Shown piece after piece: positions 1-5,276 of a DNA stretch of 7,772 nt (position 1 is its first letter; each line of letters opens with the position of its first letter). The DNA comes from Acidobacteriaceae bacterium (lineage in GTDB: Bacteria > Acidobacteriota > Terriglobia > Terriglobales > Acidobacteriaceae), in contig PMMJ01000186.1 in assembly GCA_003162255.1 (NCBI GenBank), positions 1-7,772 of the forward strand, written 5' to 3'. Position numbers and translations under genes: made by a program. Under the pieces are notes generated by a model that did not search any database, was not told the DNA's origin, and saw only the letters and a program-made list of their open reading frames with translations.

Positions 1-411
1 GCCGGACAGGAATACGGCACCGGTTCGTCGCGCGATTGGGCGGCCAAGGGACCGCGTCTGCTCGGCGTTCGCGCCGTGATTGCGGAGAGCTACGAACGCA
101 TTCACCGCTCGAACTTGGTCGGCATGGGCATTCTGCCGCTGCAATTTCTGCCGGGCGAAAATGCGGAGACGCTGGAATTGACCGGCGAAGAAGTATTCGA
201 GATCGCGGGAGTTCGCGAGGTGGTCGAGAAATTTTCTTCCGGCCGGAAAATTACGGTGCGCGTGAAGGGCGGGAAGGCGAAGGAAGTTCAAGCTATCGTC
301 CGCATCGACACTCCGCAGGAAGCGCTCTACTACGCCAACGGAGGCATTCTCCAGTACGTGCTGCGGCAACTGCTGGCGGAGGAGGCGCAACCGGAAGTGG
401 TAACCGCCTAG
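1..411 (+). CDS. acnA: Aconitate hydratase (AcnA type), C-terminal 136 residues, 5' end outside window
   Basis: This is the end of a cytoplasmic aconitase, the TCA-cycle enzyme that interconverts citrate and isocitrate through cis-aconitate using a [4Fe-4S] cluster. Reading frame 1 is open from the first base to the TAG at 409-411. The fragment begins in the swivel domain (domain 4): residues 4-16 read EYGTGSSRDWAAK, and the Ser-Ser-Arg at fragment positions 9-11 matches the substrate-binding Ser/Arg motif of the family. RLLGVRAVIAESYERIHRSN and VGMGILPLQF, further on, are hallmark stretches of the AcnA/IRP group rather than AcnB. The cluster cysteines and the rest of the enzyme lie upstream of the window. 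The fragment ends with a short Glu/Ala-rich tail, as usual. The start is unseen, so nothing can be said about its promoter. No clear terminator separates it from the permease gene 31 bases downstream. The family call is very safe; the gene symbol is by similarity. Confidence 0.96.
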   Translation, partial: AGQEYGTGSSRDWAAKGPRLLGVRAVIAESYERIHRSNLVGMGILPLQFLPGENAETLELTGEEVFEIAGVREVVEKFSSGRKITVRVKGGKAKEVQAIVRIDTPQEALYYANGGILQYVLRQLLAEEAQPEVVTA

Positions 412-442
412 CTGCCGAGCTGCGTGCTAATCTCAAATTCCC

Positions 443-1288
443 ATGTCTGTCGCGGCCCAATTTGTTCCTGCTGCCTATAGCTTGACTGCGGTCGGGGTCT
501 GGGGTGCGAGTGATTTTCTGGGTGGCGTGGGGGCGCGGCGCGTGAATGCGTTCTTATTCACGGCCATCGTACACATCAGTGGCCTGGTTGTAATCGGTGC
601 TCTGGCGCTGATTACTCGCGCGCCATTTCCTGGAAACGCCAGCCTGGTCTGGTCGCTGACCGCCGGGTCGATCGGAGGCCTCGCTCTAGCTCTGTTCTAT
701 CGTGCATTGGCCAGCGGAAATATGGGACTCGTCGCGCCCGTGGGCGCCGTTCTCGGCGCCGCGATTCCCGCCATCGTGACCGCTTTCGCGGAGGGCTTTC
801 CCGGATATCGGCATGTGCTCGGTTTCATTCTGGCTGGAATCGGCGTCTGGCTCATCTCGCGGACCGAAGCTGGCACTGGCCGTCCCCACGGGTTAGGCAT
901 GGCCGTGCTCGCCGGAATTGGCTTCGCAGGTTTTTACCTCTGCATCCACCATGCGGGCAACGCCTCGGCCCTGTGGGTCGCCGCCTGCTCTCGATCCGCT
1001 TCCTTCCTGGTCGCGGCAACGATCGTTCTGTTCGGAAGATACCTCCGCACGGTGCCGGCGCCGGTGCTGGGCATTGCCGCGGTTGCGGGGATCCTCGATA
1101 TTACCGGCAGTACCGTGTTCATTCTTGCGTCTCAAATCGGGCGCCTGGATGACGCGGTCGTGCTTAGTTCGCTCTATCCCGCCGTTACCGTTGTGCTCGC
1201 CCGCATCTTTTTGCACGAGCACTTCAGCCGCGCCCGTACCCTTGGCATGGTCGCCGCTCTGGTAGCTGTGCCGATGATCGCGGGATAG
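443..1288 (+). CDS. DMT superfamily permease with two EamA domains
   Basis: A 281-residue polytopic inner-membrane protein of the drug/metabolite transporter superfamily. The length and about ten hydrophobic segments (roughly residues 11-29, 36-57, 68-88, 95-115, 123-139, 151-168, 176-198, 206-226, 238-256 and 266-280) fit the usual duplicated EamA fold. Family-typical stretches are visible in both halves: YRALASGNMGLVAPVGAVLG (residues 86-105) and LSSLYPAVTVVLARIFLHEH (241-260), the latter being the characteristic glycine/proline-rich helix ending in a short acidic/basic loop. EamA proteins export or import small metabolites such as amino acids, nucleosides or drugs; the substrate cannot be read from sequence. 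The ATG at 443 gives a complete first domain, but no good Shine-Dalgarno stands before it, so a slightly different start is possible. It follows acnA by 31 bases on the same strand and could be read through from it; a functional link is not implied. Confidence 0.9.
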   Translation: MSVAAQFVPAAYSLTAVGVWGASDFLGGVGARRVNAFLFTAIVHISGLVVIGALALITRAPFPGNASLVWSLTAGSIGGLALALFYRALASGNMGLVAPVGAVLGAAIPAIVTAFAEGFPGYRHVLGFILAGIGVWLISRTEAGTGRPHGLGMAVLAGIGFAGFYLCIHHAGNASALWVAACSRSASFLVAATIVLFGRYLRTVPAPVLGIAAVAGILDITGSTVFILASQIGRLDDAVVLSSLYPAVTVVLARIFLHEHFSRARTLGMVAALVAVPMIAG

Positions 1289-1345
1289 GGAATGGGGCGA
1301 ACTTAGATGGAACGAAACTCGGGCCCTTGGCGTATAAAGTTCTCT

Positions 1346-1350
1346 GAGGA
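1346..1350 (+). promoter_or_regulatory. Ribosome binding site fixing the start of the small membrane protein
   Basis: GAGGA lies six bases before the ATG at 1357. It overlaps the competing out-of-frame ATG at 1350, which it therefore cannot serve, so it decides which of the two overlapping reading frames is the likely gene. Confidence 0.55.
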
Positions 1351-1356
1351 TGGATT

Positions 1357-1554
1357 ATGGGAACTCTGAAAATCTCATTGATCGCGACTTTGATTGCGAC
1401 TGCGGCCGGCTTTTCTGCCTGGGAGTTCGGTTTGGCGCGGAGGATTTGGCCCGCCCATCCGCAGATGGCCGCCTTTCTGCTGACACTCATCATCGCTATT
1501 GCGGTTCAAATTGCTTGGCCGCGGCTGGCTGACGGACAAGGCAACCGAGGCTGA
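1357..1554 (+). CDS. Small two-helix membrane protein, unknown function
   Basis: A 65-residue hypothetical protein that I do not recognise. Two hydrophobic helices are evident, residues about 5-25 (ISLIATLIATAAGFSAWEF) and 36-54 (QMAAFLLTLIIAIAVQIAW), joined by a short loop with two arginines and two prolines, and ending in a polar, glycine-rich tail. The two tryptophans near the helix ends (22 and 54) are typical of membrane interfaces. The ATG at 1357 is chosen because GAGGA at 1346-1350 sits six bases before it; an overlapping ATG at 1350 in another frame is too close to that site. The gene lies between the EamA permease (68-base gap) and the ABC ATPase (31-base gap), all on one strand. 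It could be a small accessory protein, but nothing in the sequence assigns a role. Both the ribosome site and the hydrophobic pattern argue that it is real. Confidence 0.6.
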   Translation: MGTLKISLIATLIATAAGFSAWEFGLARRIWPAHPQMAAFLLTLIIAIAVQIAWPRLADGQGNRG

Positions 1555-1585
1555 CACGCTCTCCAGTCGCTGATACTCTCTTCCC

Positions 1586-2395
1586 GTGCCTTTGCTTGAA
1601 GTTCGCAACCTGAGCAAGACTTTCGATCTCGCGGAATCTCCGTTCGGCGGGCGCCGCGCGGGCGAAGTTCGCGCCGTGGATGATGTTTCGCTCGATATCC
1701 ACGAAGGCGAAACGCTCGGTTTGGTGGGCGAATCGGGCTCCGGCAAGAGCACTCTTGGACGGCTCATTCTCCGCCTCATCGAGCCGACTTCGGGCGTCGT
1801 GCTTTTCGATGGCGTCGATCTAGTGAAAGCGAACGGCTCCGAGTTGCGCCGTCTTCGCCGCGACATGCAAATCATCTTTCAGGACCCGTTCGGTTCGCTG
1901 GACCCGCGCTACCGCGTCGAGGACGTGATTGCCGAGCCGCTCATTCTTCATCAGAAGATCATCCGCGGGAGCCTCAGCCGCGATGCTCGCCGGCAGCGCG
2001 TGCGAGAACTTTTGCGCGCCGTGGGTATGGATGAATCCGCTATGCCCTGCTACGCGCACGAGTTTTCCGGGGGCCAGCGGCAGCGCATCGGCATTGCGCG
2101 CGCGCTCGCCCTGCAGCCGAAGTTCATCGTCGCCGATGAGCCGGTTTCGGCGCTCGACGTCAGCGTCGGCGCACAGATCGTGAATCTTCTGCAGCAACTA
2201 CAGCACGATTTCGGCCTCACTTATCTGTTCATCTCGCACTCCATGCCGGTAGTTCGCTACCTCTCGACCCGTATCGCGGTGATGTACGGGGGCAAGATCG
2301 TTGAGATCGGAAGCACGGAGCAGATCACTACCCAGCCGCGGCATGCATACACGCGAAAACTGCTGGCGGCAACGCCGGAGATGGCGGCATCGTAG
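1586..2395 (+). CDS. ABC transporter ATPase, OppF/DppF-like (oligopeptide/dipeptide type)
   Basis: A 269-residue ATP-hydrolysing subunit that would power a peptide- or nickel-type ABC importer from the cytoplasmic face. All motifs are intact: Walker A GESGSGKST (residues 48-56, Lys54), Q-loop Gln99 in IIFQDPFGSLDP, signature FSGGQRQR (160-167), Walker B FIVADEP (180-186, Glu185), D-loop SALD (188-191) and switch His218 in FISHSM. The N-terminal stretch before Walker A (GGRRAGEVRAVDDVSL) is typical of OppF/DppF proteins. The start is GTG at 1586; an in-frame stop at 1571 rules out anything further upstream, and no strong ribosome site is seen. The C-terminal oligopeptide-specificity region is short: it stops soon after the HAYTRKLLAATP motif, whereas relatives commonly run to 320 or more residues. 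No permease, binding protein or OppD partner is in the window, so it is an orphan here. Substrate is unknown. Confidence 0.92.
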   Translation: MPLLEVRNLSKTFDLAESPFGGRRAGEVRAVDDVSLDIHEGETLGLVGESGSGKSTLGRLILRLIEPTSGVVLFDGVDLVKANGSELRRLRRDMQIIFQDPFGSLDPRYRVEDVIAEPLILHQKIIRGSLSRDARRQRVRELLRAVGMDESAMPCYAHEFSGGQRQRIGIARALALQPKFIVADEPVSALDVSVGAQIVNLLQQLQHDFGLTYLFISHSMPVVRYLSTRIAVMYGGKIVEIGSTEQITTQPRHAYTRKLLAATPEMAAS

Positions 2396-2412
2396 TATTC
2401 GTCGCTTGGCTG

Positions 2413-2441
2413 TTGTCCTTCCGATGGAAGGAAATTACAAT
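2413..2441 (+). promoter_or_regulatory. Predicted sigma70-type promoter before the Yip1-domain gene
   Basis: TTGTCC (2413-2418) and TACAAT (2436-2441) are separated by exactly 17 bases, with four and five matches to the -35 and -10 consensus. Transcription would start near 2448, leaving a short leader that contains GGGGAG (2454-2459), placed well for the ATG at 2465. It lies just after the ABC ATPase stop. The prediction rests on pattern and placement only. Confidence 0.45.
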
Positions 2442-2464
2442 CTCTTCCTGTTCGGGGAGAACCC

Positions 2465-3247
2465 ATGGCGACCAACCCTTCCGTGTCACCGCAGCTATCG
2501 CAGGTACCATCGCAGCCTCTGCAGGAACCAGCGCGCTTGTCTGAAGGGCAACGCCTCGTCGACACTTTCTTTGCCCCCAGCAAGACTTTCACCGACCTGC
2601 GAAGGAGCGCCAGTTGGTGGGCGCCATTTCTGATCATCGCGCTCGTTTCGCTGCTGTTTGTTTATGTGGTCGATCAGAAGGTCGGTTTTCGCAAGGTGGT
2701 GGATAATCAGATCCAGTTGCGACCGAAGCAGGCCGAGCGCATTGACCGCTTACCTGCCGATCAACGGGAAAGAGTCATGGCGCAACAGGTCACGATCACA
2801 AGAATAATCTCCTACGCGGTTCCCGTGTTTGCGCTCATCGTGTACGCAATATTCGCCGGCGTTCTGTTTGCGACCCTCAAGTTTGGCGCGAGCGCCGACG
2901 TGAAATTCAAGGCCCTGTTTGCTCTAATTGTCTATACACGCCTACCCGAGCTGCTGCGGGCGTTGCTGGCAGTCGTTTCGATTCTGGCGGGAGTCAGCGG
3001 GGATGGATTTAATATTGAGAACCCTGTGGCTGTCAATCCCGGATATTTCATCGACCCGAGCGGCTCGGCCGTACTGCGCGCCCTGCTCACACCATTGGAT
3101 GTCGTCACCATCTGGACATTGGTCCTGACGGCCATCGGCATTACTTGCATCAGCAAGGTGAAACGTGGAACCGCGTTCGCCGTAGTCTTCGGCTGGTTTG
3201 CTGTCGTGGTGTTGGCTAGGGTGGCGCTTGCCGCCGCGTTTTCCTAA
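2465..3247 (+). CDS. Yip1-domain integral membrane protein
   Basis: A 260-residue membrane protein resembling the bacterial Yip1/YIP1-domain family, whose function in bacteria is not established. The N-terminus (about 1-25) is Pro/Ser/Gln-rich and disordered-looking. It is followed by the family-typical entry region RLVDTFFAPSKTFTDLRRSASWWAPF (30-55), where the F-x-P-x-x-F-x-x-L pattern precedes the first membrane helix. Hydrophobic segments fall at about 52-70, 113-138, 149-178, 211-229 and 236-258, five in all. A charged loop rich in Arg, Lys and Gln (71-112) separates helices 1 and 2. A polar loop at about 179-207 (DGFNIENPVAVNPGYFIDPS) separates helices 3 and 4. The ATG at 2465 is supported by GGGGAG at 2454-2459. 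A plausible promoter lies just upstream, so it may be transcribed independently of the ATPase gene. The oxidase gene begins 43 bases after its stop, so the two could be co-transcribed. Confidence 0.82.
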   Translation: MATNPSVSPQLSQVPSQPLQEPARLSEGQRLVDTFFAPSKTFTDLRRSASWWAPFLIIALVSLLFVYVVDQKVGFRKVVDNQIQLRPKQAERIDRLPADQRERVMAQQVTITRIISYAVPVFALIVYAIFAGVLFATLKFGASADVKFKALFALIVYTRLPELLRALLAVVSILAGVSGDGFNIENPVAVNPGYFIDPSGSAVLRALLTPLDVVTIWTLVLTAIGITCISKVKRGTAFAVVFGWFAVVVLARVALAAAFS

Positions 3248-3290
3248 GGTTCGATAAACGGGAAAGATTCTGAGCGACCTCTGCATCGAC

Positions 3291-4583
3291 ATGCCGCAGG
3301 AACTCAACTACTGGCTAACAACCGTTCAGATGCCAACCTCGCCGGCGCAATCGTTGCCGGAGAGCGCCGACGTTGCCATCATCGGTGCCGGATTCACTGG
3401 TCTCTCCGCCGCGCTGGCGTTGGCCAAACGCGGTGCGAGAGTAGTGGTGCTCGAATCGGAAACCATCGGCTGGGGCGCAAGCTCGCGCAACGGCGGCATG
3501 GTGCTTACCGGACTGAAGCTCGGCGTCAACAAACTAATCACGATGTATGGACGAGAGCTTACGCGCCGCATGTACGCCGCGTCGCTTGCGACTATCGATT
3601 CGGTGGAGCGCATCGTGAAAGAGGAAAACATCGCCTGCGATTTCGTTCGCACCGGACACCTCGAAGTCGCCTGCAAACAGGCGCATTTCGACGACTATGC
3701 CCGCCAGGTTGAAGTGATCGCGCGCGAATTCAATCACCAGTTGCGCGTCGTTCCGCGCGACCAGCTCCCCAGCGAGATCGGTTCCGGCATTTATTACGGC
3801 GGCATGGTCGACGAAATCTCAGCCGGGCTCAATCCCGCGCGTTACGTGGCCGGACTCGGCGCCGCCGCCATGCGCGCCGGAGCTTGGATTTGCGAACACA
3901 CACGACTGCAGAACATCCAGCGTGAATCGCGTGACGGCGCGCCAGGTTTCAGGCTGAACAGTTCTCGTGGCGCGATTTGGGCGCGCAATGTGTTGGTCGG
4001 TACCAGCGGCTACACGGGCGCGGCGACTCCCGCACTGCGGAAGAAAATCATCCCCATCGGGTCGTTTATTATTACAACCCAAGTGCTCCCTGAAGCGCTG
4101 GCTCACGAGTTGAGTCCGCGCAACCGGCAGATCTACGATTCCAAGAACTATCTTTATTACTACCGGATCACGCCCGACAACCGCATGTTGTTCGGCGGCC
4201 GCGCTGCGTTTTTTCCGGAGACCGACCAGACCATCCGCAAGAGCGCAGAAATTCTGCGGCTTGGCATGATTGATGTCTATCCCCAACTGCGTGACACCAG
4301 AGTCGAACACGTCTGGGGCGGCACGCTGGATTTCTGCTTCGACATCATGCCGCACGCCGGGCTGATGGACGGCATCTATTTCGCCGTCGGGTATGCGGGA
4401 CACGGCGTAGCCATGGCAACGTACCAAGGGCAGAAGATGGCGGAATGGATCGCCGACGGGAAGACCGACAATCCGTTTGCGGAGATTCCGTTCCCGGGCG
4501 CGCCGCTCGGGCTGTATAACGGCAAGCCGTGGTTTCTGCCATTCGCGGGAGCATACTACAAGGTCTTAGACTGGGTATCGTGA
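3291..4583 (+). CDS. FAD-dependent amine/amino acid oxidase, DAO family (PuuB/OrdL-like)
   Basis: A 430-residue flavoprotein of the D-amino acid oxidase superfamily, expected to oxidise a primary or secondary amine with FAD and O2, giving an imine or aldehyde and H2O2 in the cytoplasm. The Rossmann dinucleotide-binding motif VAIIGAGFTGLSAA lies at residues 28-41 (Gly32, Gly34, Gly37), with Glu55 ending the second strand, where it contacts the FAD ribose. GASSRNGGM (62-70) matches the flavin-contacting SxRNGG motif of gamma-glutamylputrescine oxidase and OrdL-like proteins. The C-terminal half has YYYRITPDNRMLFGGR (289-304), HVWGGTLDFCFDIMPHAG (340-357) and the FAD-closing GYAGHGVAMA (367-376), all in family order. 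Its length is normal. The ATG at 3291 gives the short lead-in usual before the Rossmann fold, but its ribosome site is weak. An aldehyde dehydrogenase lies two genes downstream. The exact substrate is not readable: putrescine derivatives, sarcosine-like amines and amino acids are all possible. Confidence 0.88.
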   Translation: MPQELNYWLTTVQMPTSPAQSLPESADVAIIGAGFTGLSAALALAKRGARVVVLESETIGWGASSRNGGMVLTGLKLGVNKLITMYGRELTRRMYAASLATIDSVERIVKEENIACDFVRTGHLEVACKQAHFDDYARQVEVIAREFNHQLRVVPRDQLPSEIGSGIYYGGMVDEISAGLNPARYVAGLGAAAMRAGAWICEHTRLQNIQRESRDGAPGFRLNSSRGAIWARNVLVGTSGYTGAATPALRKKIIPIGSFIITTQVLPEALAHELSPRNRQIYDSKNYLYYYRITPDNRMLFGGRAAFFPETDQTIRKSAEILRLGMIDVYPQLRDTRVEHVWGGTLDFCFDIMPHAGLMDGIYFAVGYAGHGVAMATYQGQKMAEWIADGKTDNPFAEIPFPGAPLGLYNGKPWFLPFAGAYYKVLDWVS

Positions 4584-4589
4584 GAAGAG

Positions 4590-4622
4590 CAGGTCTCAGA
4601 TCGCAGGTGTCGGGTCTCAGGA
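4590..4622 (-). repeat. Degenerate ANCTGAN heptamer array, left arm (minus orientation)
   Basis: Read on the minus strand, this stretch breaks into consecutive 7-base units TCCTGAG, ACCCGAC, ACCTGCG, ATCTGAG and a partial ACCTG, all variants of ANCTGAN. It starts seven bases after the oxidase stop codon. It mirrors the array at 4661-4693; the innermost ten bases (4613-4622) are a perfect complement of 4661-4670, and 25 of 33 positions match overall. Confidence 0.75.
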
Positions 4623-4660
4623 ATTCGTGAAGGAGTGATGACGGAGTAGTCCTTTGTCTT

Positions 4661-4693
4661 TCCTGAGACCTGAGACCTAACACCTGACACCTT
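4661..4693 (+). repeat. Degenerate ANCTGAN heptamer array, right arm (plus orientation)
   Basis: Consecutive 7-base units TCCTGAG, ACCTGAG, ACCTAAC, ACCTGAC and a partial ACCT. Together with the inverted array at 4590-4622 it can fold into a long imperfect hairpin with a 38-base loop (4623-4660). A run of five T (4692-4696) follows the outer end of the stem, so the structure could act as a terminator or attenuator after the oxidase gene. The T run abuts the ribosome site of the next gene. Confidence 0.75.
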
Positions 4694-4694
4694 T

Positions 4695-4700
4695 TTGGAG
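4695..4700 (+). promoter_or_regulatory. Ribosome binding site deciding the start of the AhpD-like gene
   Basis: TTGGAG lies six bases before ATG 4707. The frame stays open back to TTG 4695, but that triplet is itself part of this ribosome site, so ATG 4707 is the likelier start. Confidence 0.6.
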
Positions 4701-4706
4701 AATCGC

Positions 4707-5114
4707 ATGTCCATATTTGGCCTTATCGAATACGCCGACGCCACCCCCGAAGTCCGCGCCATCTACGACGACATCATGGCCACGCGCAAGACCGACTGGA
4801 TCAACAATTTCTGGAAGTCGATCGCGCACGATCCGGTCAGGCTGAGGCGGACCTGGGAAGACATCAAGCAGATCATGGCTCCCGGGGCGCTCGATCCGCT
4901 CACCAAGGAACTGATCTACGTTGCCGTCTCGGTCACGAACCAGTGCGAATATTGCATTGCTTCGCATACCGCGTCGGCGATAAACAAAGGCATGACCGAT
5001 GCCCAGTTCAAAGAGTTGATGTCCGTGGTCGGGATCGCGAACGAAACTAATCGCCTGGTTGCGGGATATCAGGTGGAAGTCGACGACCGCTTCAAACCTC
5101 AAACCGGCCAATGA
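4707..5114 (+). CDS. AhpD/carboxymuconolactone decarboxylase-like protein with CxxCxxxH site
   Basis: A 135-residue all-helical cytoplasmic protein of the AhpD-like/carboxymuconolactone decarboxylase superfamily. The diagnostic stretch is KELIYVAVSVTNQCEYCIASHT (residues 67-88): Cys80 and Cys83 with His87 form the CxxCxxxH redox motif, and Glu68 stands where AhpD has its proton-relay glutamate. True decarboxylases of the family generally lack the cysteine pair, so thiol-disulfide or peroxidase-type chemistry is likelier than ring decarboxylation. The ATG at 4707 is preferred over the in-frame TTG at 4695, because TTGGAG (4695-4700) looks like its ribosome site, six bases away. The gene stands between an H2O2-producing type of oxidase and an aldehyde dehydrogenase, which fits a protective or accessory redox role; that is inference. 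The inverted heptamer arrays lie directly upstream. AhpC is not in the window, so a classical AhpC/AhpD pair is not shown. Confidence 0.88.
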   Translation: MSIFGLIEYADATPEVRAIYDDIMATRKTDWINNFWKSIAHDPVRLRRTWEDIKQIMAPGALDPLTKELIYVAVSVTNQCEYCIASHTASAINKGMTDAQFKELMSVVGIANETNRLVAGYQVEVDDRFKPQTGQ

Positions 5115-5145
5115 AGTCGAGCGGCGAGTGTCCGCACGGCGCCTG

Positions 5146-5176
5146 TTGATTAGCTCTCCTCACTAAGTTCTATAAT
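5146..5176 (+). promoter_or_regulatory. Predicted sigma70-type promoter before the aldehyde dehydrogenase
   Basis: A perfect TATAAT (5171-5176) follows TTGATT (5146-5151) with a 19-base spacer, which is a little long. Transcription would begin near 5183, leaving a leader of about 95 bases before ATG 5277. The leader carries three CGAATC hexamers (5208-5213, 5233-5238, 5245-5250). A separate promoter here suggests the dehydrogenase is not solely dependent on read-through from the AhpD-like gene. Confidence 0.5.
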
Positions 5177-5276
5177 CGTTAGACTGAACCAGGACGCGAT
5201 CAAAACGCGAATCGTTGGGGCGAAACAAGAATCGAATCAGAGAGCGAATCACCAGCGCGCTCGAAAGAGGTGAGGT

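Noticed and set aside
36..485. A 149-codon + strand frame overlapping the aconitase end and the permease start
   Set aside because: Its product is low-complexity Arg/Gly/Ser-rich, as expected from the shifted frame of a GC-rich gene, whereas the frame ending at 411 matches aconitase closely.
1333..1338. TATAAA as a -10 box for the small membrane protein gene
   Set aside because: No -35 is seen at the proper distance (GAACGA at 17 bases), and the implied start would fall on the ribosome site itself.
3819..4427. A 202-codon minus-strand open frame opposite the FAD oxidase
   Set aside because: It mirrors a conserved oxidase coding region and its predicted protein has no domain or hydrophobic pattern of its own.
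4590..4693. The inverted arrays as a CRISPR, an insertion sequence end or an attachment site
   Set aside because: There are no equal-length repeats with unique spacers, no transposase or integrase nearby and no flanking target duplication seen; the seven-base phasing points to a simple repeat family instead.
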